Source: Strigamia acuminata
Lineage: Eukaryota; Arthropoda; Chilopoda; Geophilomorpha; Linotaeniidae
Length of the DNA stretch: 64,000 nt
NCBI GenBank assembly: GCA_949358305.1
Contig: OX442314.1
Location: forward strand, 15,121,060-15,185,059
Direction of reading: 5' to 3'
The notes under the pieces were generated by a model, which ran no database searches, was not told the DNA's origin, and worked only from the letters and a program-made list of their open reading frames with translations. The position numbers were made by a program, and so were the translations under genes. Of this stretch, positions 30,494 to 43,590 are shown in pieces; within the stretch, counting starts at the first letter, position 1, and the number at the start of each line of letters is the position of its first letter.

Positions 30494-31161
30494 TATAATA
30501 ATAAAAATACTACAAATACAATTTAAAAAAAAAAAATTCTAACATCGTTTCTTAATCCCCCCTGCATGGTATAATGAACCTCCAACACCATAAAAACATC
30601 ATTTTTATTTAAATTTTTTTTTTTTAAATATCTACTCCGTTCCCCTCCGCCCATCAAACTTCTACTTACACCCGCCCATCCATCTCACCTTTTTCGTTCA
30701 CCGACACTTTTTACACCGTTTTATCCATGCATAGGTAAGATAATTACACATCAAGAGCTGGATTTATATAAGATTCATTCTCCCCTCCCTCGCTTGTTCA
30801 TTCTTGCACTGAGGGCATATTCAATCCGATCATCACAGACCTGATCATTATAAAAGCGCTCTCTGACCACTCTTATATACCTAACGTAGTATACAACTAA
30901 AATTTATAGACGCTACAGGTGACTACACTGTCCATTACATGCTAATCATATGATGGACCCCTCGAGGGATGCTTAATTTTTTTTTACCTCCCATTCCCAC
31001 TTAAATAAAAAAAAAAGGTAGAAAAAAATCAAGAGATGATAAAATAAATAAACAAAAAGATTTTAAAAGCGCTTTCAAATCTTACGATTTACAACTTTCA
31101 GCGACGCGAATAATATTTATGTTTCTGTAACTTTTCAATTGATAGTCTATTAAATTCCCAC

Positions 31162-31198
31162 ACATGTCAAACATGTATTCAACCACCTCTAGGTTGAA
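31162..31198. promoter_or_regulatory. Doubled ACATGT followed by a TTCAACC inverted repeat
   Basis: ACATGT-CAA-ACATGT (31162-31176) is followed two bases later by TTCAACC, seven bases, GGTTGAA (31178-31198). This is a dense symmetrical cluster of the kind made by dimeric DNA-binding proteins. No factor can be named with confidence. Confidence 0.3.
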
Positions 31199-32325
31199 CA
31201 GCCACTCATTTCCTATTCAACATCAACTAATTACACCCAATTATTTGATGTTTATTCAATACATTAATTTTAAAAAATTTTAAAAAAAAATAAAGTCAAT
31301 TTTTTTGAGACATAATTAGTTCTAAGATAACATTTTAATAAATAACCCTTTAATAAAAAGCACCGGTCTTCAACCCTAGATAATTATCACTAAAACTGTC
31401 ATTACAGTCGGATCCCGACCCGTATAATTCCGTAAGCATCTGTTGTCCATCGAGTTGAGAGGGCGCGGCGCGCAAGTGGCAGCCATATTTCTTTAACATA
31501 ATGAATATTTAAGCCTCACTTGTCACACAATGGTAATCCACAGGATTTGTACAATTTACTAACGTGGACTCACTGGCTCAGCACGGGGCATCATGGCCTC
31601 CCGTATTCCTGCATACCAAACAAGCGAGCCAAAAGCGGAGTCCGAAGCACAGGCAACAACAGTCGCTTCCCATAATTCCCTTTTACACGCGTTTAAATTT
31701 ATAGTTCAATCAGTGCTCATGCATAAAAGAGATGGGTCATTGAAAATAATGTTGGGTCATTTTATGATGCATTCATAAACAGGTTTAAATTGAAAAACTT
31801 CTCTCAAACGTCTTGAAAAAAACGGAGAAATGTATTTGTATACAATTTAAAACAAAAAACAATGCAGAAAAAAAAAAGTGAAAATAAAATTTACAATTTT
31901 TCCACACTCTTATAATTTATCGAGGTTTATGACCTTGTAGGAATACACTTTTCAACTCAAATTTCAAATAAGCAGAAAAGGATATTTCTCATTTTCTTTG
32001 CAAGATGATCCTCGCAAATGAACTAACTTCCTGGTTCGTGCTACAGAAAAAAAGTGAGGAACAAGTCCATAACTTAAAAGCTTAGAAAACTGTGGCTCCG
32101 TTAAAACCAGTTTGTAACCCTCTTACTTTACCACAAACTGCTTTCCGAGTAAAAGGCAAATCGTACGAAAATGAGAAGAAAAAAACATAAAACTGTCATC
32201 TGTTGCGCCTAAACACTGAAGAATTAGACTTGAGAAATCCGGATCAAAATTCCTCGACTAAATTAACCCGACAACCCAAAACATTACCATCATCTCTACA
32301 TTTTACCGGATTTAATTTAAACATA

Positions 32326-32347
32326 TAAATAATAATAATAATAATAA
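32326..32347. repeat. (AAT)n microsatellite
   Basis: About seven trinucleotide units, in A/T-rich non-coding DNA. Confidence 0.9.
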
Positions 32348-35300
32348 ATAAAATTATTCTTAAAAAAAATTTTTTTTTTTTTTAAATCATACAAATTATT
32401 ATTATCTGATATTTTTCTTCTTTCTTTTCCTCGTTATGACACGGGCTCGAGTTTAGCCGGGTTAATTGGGTAAAATCTCTTCATCTACATAACGCAAAAC
32501 ACATTAAACTGAATCTTTTTCTTCAAACTCATGAATATATTTCATTTTATAGTTGTGATAATTTGTGGCCACTCTTTTTCTCTTGCATAAATAAAAAGAC
32601 GAAGAAAAAAAATTCAAAACCAAGAATATAAACAACATTTAAAAAAATAACTTCATTTGTGGTAAGTTTAATAACATTTAAAATTACAATCATGTTGAAA
32701 CATTAATTTAACATTTACACACCTATTTTTTGACATAACGCAAAAGAAAAAAATGCAAAACAACTTCTCGGACGAATATTTTACAAGTATAGAAAAATTC
32801 TCCCTTTTTTTAATCTGCTTTGCGAACCACGAAAACACAAACACTTTTCCCTAATGGCCAATTGATGCAAAGGTGATAAGAAAGAGGAGACACAATTACC
32901 TTCAATCTCCACATCTATTCTTCTAAACATTAATTTAAGTCACTTTTGTTAATTCAATTTTCGAATAATACTGCTAGATTGAAATTCAGCCTTCGCATCA
33001 ATAAAAATGTATAGTTGATGGAAAGGAAGCGCCATGACATTTTGACAAGTTGTCTGTAGTAAGGGCAACGATCAATCATTCGCCATTCCTTCTATCAGAT
33101 AGCTCAAATGGAAGGGGAGGAGAAAGTCACAGACCCACAAGGTCAGCTGCTTGCCTGGTGCAGGTCATTCCTTCCTTCAGCCAGTGGACAAGAAGCCATC
33201 TCCTACCACCACCTCCTAGTCGTTTTAATCCTCTCGTGATGCTAGTTTTTATAACATCCAAACTACAAATTTCCTTTCTGCCAACATTTATATCGTCCAT
33301 TTTTCAACTAACATTAAGTCATATCAATATGCATTTAAAGCGCCATAACGTTTTTAATTTTCTTTTAAAAATTGTTATTTCTAAATCGTTTCCTGCACGA
33401 AAACAATAAAAATCACATAAAACTCGATTTTAAAACCTCTTTAACCAATAATTACTATTAAAAATAGCTTTAAATAAGCTATAACTAATTTTTATATAGC
33501 TATATAAAAAAAATAGATTCCCATCGCTATTCTAGGTATATAAGCTTACACATTCCCATCCCATGTAAGTTAAAGACAGCTGACACAGCAACATGAAACC
33601 AGGTCACTAGTTGCATCACCAAATTTAATTTATAACATTTTCACCAGTAATTAGAAAGAAATAACTCATAAGAATATCATTTGCATAAATAGTCATACTT
33701 TATGACTTGGAAATTCAAGAAAAAATCATAAATTACATTTTTTTTCCTTCAAAACTTGGATTATAAATCAAAACAAATTTCTATAACTTAGTCGAATAAT
33801 GAGCTCATTTCCATCTAAACATAGGTGACGTCAAGCAATAGTCCATAACATTCCTGGCCGATGGGCCACCACAAGGGGTCCACAGACGGGGCAACTGCAT
33901 CCTTGGTTGCTTAACCCCTGCGGGCCTATTTCATCTTTTTGATTTATGCCATACACTCTCATAAATTGGGGTTGCTACAGGAGGGCTTCACTTGTATTCT
34001 TTTTTTACTTGTATGTTTCCCCTCTCCCTACATGAACGGGCTGAATTATGGGACACTTGTCCATATACGCGGCTACCTATCCGCCACCCTGATACCTCTT
34101 TCTTACCACATAAATGAGGACAAGTCGCATGCATACTCTTAGATCATTCCACCCAATAATTTCAAGTGTCATGTCTGCGAATTTTCCCAGACAGATTCGA
34201 ATTGCAACGCAATAGAATCAAAATTTGGGTATTCCAAAAATTCCAAAATATATCTATTTTATGTATCCAATCATAAACTATTAAAAACTCTAATTTCTTT
34301 CCCCCCACGTCAATGTTTATACTTTATAGGCATTTAAAAAAAATTTAAAATTTTTTTTATAAATTTTTCAAATGCCGTAAAATATGTATAGAGAGTCTGT
34401 AACGGTCAAGTTACTCACCGTGACTTTAAAATCCAAAAATAAAATCATTAAATATGTAATAAAATGGCGTATAAGACCAGAAGAAAAACTTCAAACACTT
34501 TTAGTGCACAACAATCCAAAAAAGTCAAAATTTATTACTAAAAAATCTCGACTAATTTGCATTTTTATTTAATCCAAAAAACCAATTACAACTCACTAGT
34601 AGATTCATTCCAAAAATTAATTAATAAACCACTTGTCAAACCATCCTCCTCCAAAATAAAAAATAAAATAATCACAAAGGTCAGCCAACACTCTGTTCCC
34701 CTAATCAGAATCAAGTCAAAGATCATACAGGTGCATTTAAAAACCACCATGTGTTTCTCTTAAAATCGCAACTGAACTAAAACACAAAAAAGTCATTTTT
34801 TTGCCTCAAAAAAAAAAAAAAAAATCCGTCAAAGTAAACATAACTTATTACTGAACACTGTACATATTTGCCTATTTGGCTTTAAGGCCAATGGCCATCA
34901 AGAAAAATGGCCAAGTGAAGCCTAATATGGAAATTACCCATCATTACACTAGTTGATTACATAGCAGCTAATAAGTGAGTGAGCCAATCTAGCACCGCTA
35001 ACATCCTCACACTTATGCAAAGGGAAAGAGAAAGAGGCCATTTTCACACACTCAGTGAGAAAGTGGCAACAACAACACGAGTCAAAGGTGATCGAGCTGC
35101 CATTATAACTCTCTGCTCCAACAAATCTTAACCCTACTTCTTCTACTGTGGTCTATTTAATTAGGACTACTTCTCATCTCAAGATAAAATAAAAAAAAAT
35201 TCAAAAAAAAAATATAAAATTACGTAAGACAAGTTTATTTATTCATTTTTCTAAACCTCCATTAAATCCCAAACCCAATTTGAGCTGCACAATTTGAACT

Positions 35301-38300
35301 TTAAAGTTCTTTTGACCGCGGGTCATTTGCCAAATAGCCCTCATGCTAAATAGACGGGGGCGAAAGGCCAATCTACAAACATATGATTAAAAATCCATCA
35401 AGAACAACACCTGGTTGCGTTCAAATCTAATCAATACCAAAAATCACAATCACAATTATCCAGTAGTGATGCCATTATTGACATTAGTTTAAGACTATAC
35501 GGTATAAAAATAGTGTAAGGGAAAAATGATAAAACGGAGAGTTTGCGGGCTGCATTTTTCCCTTATTATCTGCGTATCAGCCAAGTCCAGACATAATAAA
35601 ATATTCCTAATCTGCTTAAACCCCTTTTGCGCACGACAACTGGTCCGATCAGGTTGATCCCAAGTGGGTCCACTTTCTTATCTCAACCCCATCGGCACTC
35701 AGTTACACTGACTATCTGTCGTCTAGTCGCTCGCCTACTTCATATCGGTGGGCCAAATAGTTGAGAGGGTAAATGTAGACGAGTTGCAGAGTGGGGTGGT
35801 GTATGGAAGGGGGGGGTGGGGGATGAGGATGAGGAGGGTTAATAGTGATGTATAGGCCCGCTTTCAAGAGTGGAACAAGCGTCGACAAAGAGGCAGTGAC
35901 CACAGCAACACAAACCAGTGGTCAGTGAATAAACTAGCCGCGACTCGCATACCCACCGGGGCTTTGGCACCAAAGGAGTGTTCATGGAAAGGCGAAGAAG
36001 AAGGGAGTCGGGTGAAATATGAGCGGCCATTGGTTCCGTGGCCACGGAGTTTCACAATAGCTGTGTGGCCAAACATAAGGCGTTGTGTGGGACAACACTG
36101 GACACGACATCCCAACCCCTTCTCGATCCCCCTAAACCCTTTATAGAGGGATGGTCAGTCAGTATGACCAAGCCCCTTGACCATATTGTCATTCTTTTTT
36201 CACCCTAAATCTTTTATTTATTTTATTTATTTCCATTTTTTTTTATCCAAAAGCAAAGATGGAGGAAAGGAATGGGGGAAAATGAAGGAGTACGGCATAC
36301 AAGGGGCTACAGAGTGTGTTTAATTTCAGAAATTTTCACATACACCTCTTAATAATCGGCGTGGAATATCCCGCCCTGTTCATGGGTCAGGCAGGTGTGA
36401 AACGGTGGAGTGACCACTCACAACACGCCGCCAGAACACAGTAGGGGGGAGGCAGTGTGTCCTATTCACGACTGATGGTGTTGTGTGATGGGAGAGAGAG
36501 AGGTTCCTATGCACTCAACTACAACAGCTCTATCAGCTGCTCCTTCAAGCAAGGAAATATTGGCAAGAAATGCTGCAAAAACCTCGCAATTTTTCCAATT
36601 TTTATTTTTATTACATAAAAAAATAAAACTATAGAAAAAAAAATTTTTTTTTCAATTAATAAAAATAAACAAAAATGAGATTAAAAAGTAAATCGCGACC
36701 ATTCACCCCGCCAAGTGAATCTAAATTAAAGGTCAAGTCAGTCCTAACCTCATGTTTTCTTCCACCCACCACACGTCGTCTTTTTGTTCAAAACCACGCG
36801 CCACGGGGTCCTCCAACCTCACCACCGGCTCGGATGAGAGGCAGGTTAAGGCGCTGTAGCCGAAGGTATCCCGCTGACCACCAGAATGGATATTTCACAG
36901 GAAACGACCACCTTCAATAGTGCAAGCAAAATACCTGCGAGGGAAAGAAGGCAAGGCGGACAAACAAAACGAGTAAAAAAACATTTCGCTCAATCAAGCC
37001 CTTTCATTACGTAAATAGAAATTGCAACTGTGAAAAACACCTTCGGATCGTAAACAGATGAAGGGGGAAAGCAATCCAATTCTAAATTTCACTTCACACG
37101 CAATCTTGATTAACTTTGACATCACTATGCACCAGAAAAAAAATTCAATCAACAGATTTTAAAACTCCCTTGCATTTCCACGTCCATTAACTGTTTTTAG
37201 AAAACTTCTTTTTATGTTATGAACACTCAACAGCAGAAAAAAAACACTACCCTGCAGTGAAAATACTAAAAAATCAAAGACTGATAACGAGTATAAAATG
37301 ATGAAGAATTCAATCTTTTTTTTTTACATTTTATTTTCTCCTCCCAGTGCCATTCCCATCTTCAAAATTAGACCTAATTATCATTTGAGAATGGGCATTA
37401 CATATGATCACTAAGTATAGACTTGCTTTGCCCATTTTTCGTCCTCTTTTAGGGCAATGAATGGGCTCTTACAACTTGTTGCAAAATACAGGCCTTTCAT
37501 CTGTTAATTTTATACTCACGGGCCATTTCACAGCCCTCTATTTAGTGACAAATACAAATGGATACACACCATTATCTTTTAAGCACAATTATAACCTCGT
37601 ATTCTAAAATTAACAACCAAAAAAAAATTATAAAAAAACTTTTTCCCCCCTCTAAATTCTCACATCATTTACAACGGGACGTAATTAAAAGAAACCATAA
37701 AAAAAATCATAAAACAACATTTTATTTCTTAACTTTTCTTCTGGATAAACATAATTTCTCATTTGCACCTTCTAAACTTGCTTAGAAGTCATAAAACTAT
37801 AAGAAATGAATAATCTTCTGCATAAAAATGCATCTTTATTGCCTAATCACATATTCAAAACAAAAAAAAAATAATAAGAGATATCAAAAGCCAATAGTAC
37901 ATTGATCTTAAAAAAGAAAGAGTCAAATGAAAGGAACATTCACCGTCCAATAATTCAAAACATATTTCTAATTACCACCTTGCTCTTGTGAATAGGAAGT
38001 CTAATCAGTCATCTTTGAGGTGTCCATAGGTCAAAACATGGCCCACAGGCGATTTACCTGTACAACAACATACCAGTAGCTTACAAGCAAAAAGAGGCAA
38101 ATGCAACTGTTGTTCACTTTTATCATCTTTAGGTCTATTTGAACAGACTAGAATGACAGTCAACAACAAGAGAGAAAGAATGAGACAAATGTCTCCTCCC
38201 TGTTGACTGGGTGGTGCAGGGCTCATTCATTCAACCGCCCTCTGTATTTGCTCTACCAAGGGTGAGTGAGGACGTTGTTCAGCTCCTTGAGGGGCCAAAG

Positions 38301-40106
38301 GGGAGTTAAACACACATAGTGATGTCAGCATACACTCAACAAATCCATTTTTTGCTCCTTTTAAAGTAATTTCTAATTAGGACTACATTACTTTCAAAGA
38401 AAACGCACCAACCTTGATAAATTTATTAACAAACAACCTTCGAGCATATCAAAACTCAACTTTTTCTACGCCGTGGTAGTAAAAATTTAAATATTTAAAA
38501 AATGTGGATTCATTGATTTTTTTTTTTCTATTGGAATGGTTTCAATTAGAGTTAGTTGCGTTTCAATCTCGCAAAACGTCCATTTTTAAACATTTCACCC
38601 GTTTTTTCTTCTTTTTTTTTATATAAAGAATTTTAATTATCTTATTAATAAATTACAAACGAGAAATGACAACCTGGAAAATGTCAAACATCATTTTCTC
38701 CAGCCACTTACACCCAGCCTTTATATAGACATTTCTGTATTTCGCAAGTAAAATTTCTGCAAATGTACAGTATAAATTAAAATACCAAATGTCTTTGGAA
38801 GCTTATGGAACTTTACGCAAAGATTCGCTCAAATGTCCAACATACCTCCAGCACCCCCAAGGCCATCCAGCTGGCTATGCTGTGCAGAAGTGTGCCAGTG
38901 GACTGGACCTTTGCCAGGTTGAGACCATTTTCAAACGCAGGGGCCGATATAAAAACAATCTCACAACTAAAATCGTGTGCATTTATTGGCAAATTAGTTT
39001 AAAATAATTCCCCAAAACAAAAAATTAAAAAAATAAAACCACCTTTCCATCTAAAAAAAAAAGAAAAAAAAGAAAACTTGTATTGAAAGTCACCCTACAC
39101 AACCCTTTTGGCACTACTAGGAAAATCCATTTTAAAACCTGACTCTTTTATTGTCTTTAAATCACATTGATTTTACACCGGCTTCGACTGTTGTTATCGG
39201 ATAGTGTAAACTCGCACTGGGCGCAAACCAAACCAAAATAAGCCCACGTGACTTGCAAACCAACGCACAACCACTGATGACGTCCACTTCTCGTGGCCTG
39301 CAGAAAAGTAACATCCTATGGCAGTTGGTTTTACGAGTTTATCTCCCTGTCGTCAGCAATAAATAACTCGTTGTTCCTGTGTGAAGAGAGAACTGCGTCT
39401 GGCTGCAAGCAAAGACCACCATTTTGCAAGTCACAGACCATTCAAAGAATTAATTAAAAAATAATAAGAATAATAAATCAAGACACCCGCGCATCTTAAT
39501 TAAAAATCCTTATGGAGCTCAATTCACCCTCCGTCATAAACTCATAAACTGCGGCCAGGTTCATGGCAAACATATTACGGCCTCGTAAAGCCAATTTACT
39601 GCGACTGACCAAATCGACGGACATGAGAGACATCCCTTCAATCAATAGCAATAAAATTAAGCTCGGCGCCTTCGCCACACAAATTTAATAAAAGAAAAAC
39701 CCAGAAAAATTCACAATGGCGCAAGCCTAAGCTTGACTTCCAAACACATTTTCTTTTAAGTTTGAAAAAAAAAAAAAAAAAAACTCAGACCCATTGACCT
39801 CAACAAAAAAGGGAAAAAGAAGGGCACATTCCATTCTGCATCATTTCCTCCACTTGTTTAGCTAAGGCTACAAAAGCCAAAATGGCGTCCGTATTCATTC
39901 AAATGCAATGTCCAAGTCACCGATTTTTATTATTTTAAAAAAGTAGTTTGATCTGAACACAAGTAAGGTGGCAATTCACAACAGGAGATGTGAAGGCCGA
40001 CTCGCTGCAACGTCACGGCCTAGCATTATTTATACTAGCAAAGTAAACCGCAACGAATAATTCGACGAAAATATTATTCTAATCATTTTACTTTTGTTTA
40101 CGTTTA

Positions 40107-40107
<1 letters not shown>

Positions 40108-40152
<45 letters not shown>
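40108..40152. repeat. Poly-A tract, 45 bases
   Basis: The longest homopolymer in the window. It could be a retroposon tail, but no recognisable element or target duplication is seen beside it, so it may be simple slippage. Confidence 0.95.
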
Positions 40153-40153
<1 letters not shown>

Positions 40154-40739
40154 ACCTAAAGATAAATAAATAAAAACGTAGTCCATTTATTTTGTTTAGA
40201 TCAATACGAAAACCAGTTCAACAACTTTTTCCTTTCAACATTTTGCAGTAACAGGTAAATTAAATTACTACCTCAAAAACTGCAGGTGTGCCCAGGTGCT
40301 AATCCACTTCAAATCTCCTCACTAGACAAACTTTTTTTCTTCTTCAAAAAATAGAACTCCCAGCCCACCATTAACAAAAAAAAAATATTTTATGTCCTTC
40401 AAGGTCACTCGAAGTAGAGAAAATTTCAAATAAAAAAAAAAATGTAAAGTTTGGGTTCGCCTAAATGATCAATTATTTCCCCCTAAAAAACGGCCGTTTT
40501 AAGCACACCCCTTCCTGTTTAAATTTCTCCACAAACGTGTCCAAGTATAGCGGCATTCCAGAAGTCCACAACGGCCTAAACCTACCGTAAAGTCGAAACA
40601 GCGTCCTGTTCGTAGGAGGAATCATCTCGGGACAGCAACTCATGCACTTTCCTGCAAAACCGTATCAAGGTCGAACTCAGTGTCCCGCCAAAACGACAAA
40701 AAAATATGTGTTAGAAGAAATTCCCCATCCCACAACATT

Positions 40740-41030
40740 AAGAAGGCAGGCGAGAAAGCGAGAGAGCACCAGAGGAGGAGCACTCACCGCTTCTTCGCCG
40801 CGTTGTTCCCGCTCATGGCGGGAGCCCAAAATGAGACGTCGCAGAGGAGTAGAACGAACGCCGAGCACACCACGAGGATGACGCATGGCCGCCAAACAAG
40901 CGCGTGGATTAACGGGCAAAAGCCGATATTGTAGGGCACGGGCGTGAGGCCAGTCGAAGGAGCACACGCGGCCAGAGGGGCCACCAGTCGCGTCGCGCTT
41001 TCTCATTGGCTGAGACGTACACTTATAGCC
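40740..41030 (-). promoter_or_regulatory. CpG-rich promoter-like region of first exon B
   Basis: About 290 bases with clearly higher GC and many CpG dinucleotides (for example GCGGCGAAGAAGCG and GTCGCGTCGCGC) in DNA that is otherwise about two-thirds A/T. The minus-strand donor at 40787 and the short ORF lie inside it. A CCAAT-type pentamer appears on the minus strand (AACGCGGC side, near 41,035, CCAATGAACGC) and again near 41,010 (CCAATGAGAAAGC), which suits a promoter firing leftward. Confidence 0.4.
40788..40816 (-). CDS. Alternative first coding exon B of the same minus-strand gene
   Basis: The minus strand reads ATG at 40816, then MSGNNAAKK and two bases (CG) at donor AAGCG|GTGAGTGC. 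It ends in phase 2, like exon A at 43.1 kb, so both could splice to one shared downstream exon, each adding Arg at the junction if the next base is A or G. The frame is also open upstream for 56 codons to an earlier Met at 40984. That longer form would add a hydrophobic segment (VILVVCSAFVLLLCDVSFW), so a membrane-anchored form is possible. The surroundings are CpG-rich. Confidence 0.45.
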
Positions 41031-42950
41031 GCGTTCATTGGTCGCTTTAGGATTAATAATTTATCGCACAATCTGCGAAGCAAAAATATCTTCGTTTCAA
41101 ACGCACGGCCCTCGAAACGAAATTCAAACTGCCGAATTAAAAAAATTAAAAAATTCACCAAAAAAAAAAACAAAGAAAATTCAAAAGAAAAAGAAAATTA
41201 ATCGACAGCAAACAAACATCGTTTTCTTTCATTTCATGCACATTTCCACCCCCTATTTCACACTTGAGCATCAAGACGACTTCCCTAGAAAGTAGAAACA
41301 GCCTTGAGCCGGAGACTGACGCTCACCCTAGCGTCCGAAAAGAGGGGCAGGAACGCAGGGCGCGTAATCACTGCCTTCAGGGGAGGAGGAGGAGGTGCGC
41401 GTGAGGCAGTAATGACAGCGTGGCCAGCCAAGGGAGGGGGTGGACAGGTGTGCAGGGCGGAAGTAGAGGGAGAGCCACAAGTTCACCACGTATTTTTTTA
41501 TAATGATGCTTCATTTACATATCATTATATAATAACTGAATTCCTCAGGTACAATTTAATGTTTTTATAATGTCAATTAAAACTTAATTTACTTTTTACG
41601 ATTTTTTTCCAAGAAATAAAAAATTTAAAAAAAAAAAAATTGAATAAAATTTTTTATAATTTTTTTATTATTAAATTCTCGATTTAAAACTAAACTTAAT
41701 AGTGCATTGTGTAGTGACATTTCAAATATCCATCTAAACTCATCTGTATCATCCGCATTCACCTGTCAGTCAGATTCATACAGAGCTTCATTACACAATC
41801 ATCTTTTTTTCTTCCCGAATCTTTTTTTACATTTTTCTCTTTCAAATATTTTTTTCCCTTCATCATCGCTGTCTGGATTTAATTTTTTTTCCAAATCAAA
41901 AATAAAAGTCAGTCGTGCAAGAAAAATATTCCACAACAACAACACCGTGGACAGGTCAGTTTGGAAAATTAAACACCTTTTCTCGAAACCTGTTTGGTCA
42001 CTTGGGATAATCTACCTTTTACCTTTTGATACCAGTTTGATAATGATAACTGATGAAGCCACTGAGTCCTCAACACCGACTAACATTCCCAACAAATATA
42101 TATATATATATAATTTAAATTAATTTTTTATAATGACAACTAATCACGTGAGTTATATTTCGAAATAAAAAACAACCTAACAATAAAAATTAATAATTAT
42201 TTTTGGAAATTAATTTGCAGATGTTTAGTCGTGATTAAGGCAAATCCCAAACTGCAAATCCTACGATATTACCGCAATATATACTAAATGAACTTAAGTC
42301 CATTAAGTCCAGTTAATTATCCTCTTGTTTCCCAGACCAATTTCACGCATGGCCAACTAAACACGACAGAACATTTTCCACCTAACGATCTCTACAAAAC
42401 GGAACGAGGCAAAGCAAAGCTAAAGATTATCCTTCTGTTCTACTCAACCAATTCAACTTGCACTTTGCGCAAAACAACAATTCAATTTTGAAAGAAAGAA
42501 AAAAAAAACAAGGAAATTAATTATTTAAAAAAAATAAATAAAGAGAACTGAAGGAAAAAAAATTGATATATACCAGTAATTGACGTTAAAAAATGATGAT
42601 AAACATCTGAGAAACTATTTAAAAAAAAAAAAAAAAAAACTAGAATTCATTTAAGCACCTTTTACTGAGATGCGGAAAACAGTCAACACTACAAAAACAA
42701 TAAATTTATTATCCATTTTTTTAAGTCCTATTTTTCTAAATTAAAAACCCAAACCGAAAAGCAAAACAGCTTTAACATTTCAACTAAATACACTAAAACG
42801 AAAACGCGGAAGAGACTACACAGAAATTCCTCATCAGACTTGGAAATGACAACTAACACAACACATTCTTTGTTTTCAATTGGCACCGAAGACAAATTGA
42901 CCTCAAAAAATATAATTAAAATAAAAATTCCCAAGAAAGAAAAAAAAATT

Positions 42951-42954
<4 letters not shown>

Positions 42955-42981
<27 letters not shown>
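42955..42981. repeat. (CA)n microsatellite
   Basis: About 13 CA units, just downstream on the minus strand of first exon A's donor (intron). Confidence 0.95.
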
Positions 42982-43107
42982 CACACAAACTACCAAACTA
43001 GGTTACGCAAATAACCGACACTATAAAACCCCGCACGTGACAACTTCTTCAGCTTGTCATCCAACTTTCAACCGCTACTACACTACTATAAATTACAACA
43101 ATCTTAC

Positions 43108-43238
43108 CTGAAGTATTGGTAACCCTGCGGGATGTGTAAATCCATTGGCATGGCTCCGTATCCCTCGCCGCTCTGCATCGTGTCGACGAGGACGAGATTA
43201 ACTTCGACCGTCCACGGGCCTCATATCACGGACACCTC
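43108..43238 (-). CDS. Alternative first coding exon A of a minus-strand gene (coding 43108-43178)
   Basis: After acceptor CATTACAG at 43239 comes a 60-base leader with stops, then ATG at 43178. The coding part reads MQSGEGYGAMPMDLHIPQ-GYQYF and ends in phase 2 (AG) at donor TACTTCAG|GTAAGATTG. Coding-like GC content, a strong donor and a Met-rich N-terminal peptide make this a good first exon. I do not recognise the protein. No phase-2 acceptor with convincing coding sequence is seen between here and base 1, so the next exon is probably outside the window. Confidence 0.55.
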
Positions 43239-43464
43239 CTGTAATGCACGGAGCGCCAACAGGTAAAAATAAAAAAAATAAAAATTTCTTCAACTTCAAA
43301 TTTCTTATTTTCTTTTTCTTTCTCTCAGTTAATTGTCTTTAGAAAAAAAAAAAAAACTAAAAACTAAGTTATTGCATAAGTATCCGTGAGGAGGCACCAC
43401 GCCACCGAGCGAGGAACCAACTGGGCCAGTTGTGCACCGCGCCTCAAGCTCCTCCGCCGCTCAC

Positions 43465-43590
43465 CAGTGACATCACTTCGTCACGTGGTGCAGTGGGCCT
43501 CCTCAGCTCACGGACCCTCCAGCCACATACGAACAGACCACACGATCTGCTCTCTGGCGGTCACCGTACCTCAACACGTGGAATGGATAA
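43465..43590 (-). other. Predicted 5' UTR exon, minus strand, with promoter-like GC content
   Basis: A GC-rich block ending on the minus strand at donor GATGTCACTG|GTGAGCGG. The 226-base intron that follows ends at acceptor CGTGCATTACAG|GAG at 43239/43238, just ahead of the 43.1 kb start exon. Splicing in either upstream frame meets stops in the leader, so this is best read as 5' UTR with one or two short upstream ORFs. The transcription start is not visible; it is probably around 43,550-43,650. Confidence 0.4.

Larger units (their letters stand above)
30496..40739. other. No convincing gene; probable intron of the minus-strand gene
   Basis: AT-rich DNA with short chance ORFs. A GC-richer block at about 35.6-36.15 kb, including a G-run (GGGGGGTGGGGG near 35,810), and another at 36.76-36.91 kb stand out. 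Neither shows a paired acceptor and donor with an open frame. Confidence 0.55.

Noticed and set aside
38005-38226. Signal-peptide-like 73-codon minus-strand ORF
   Set aside because: One hydrophobic stretch only, no splice sites, and no conserved cysteine pattern that can be recognised.
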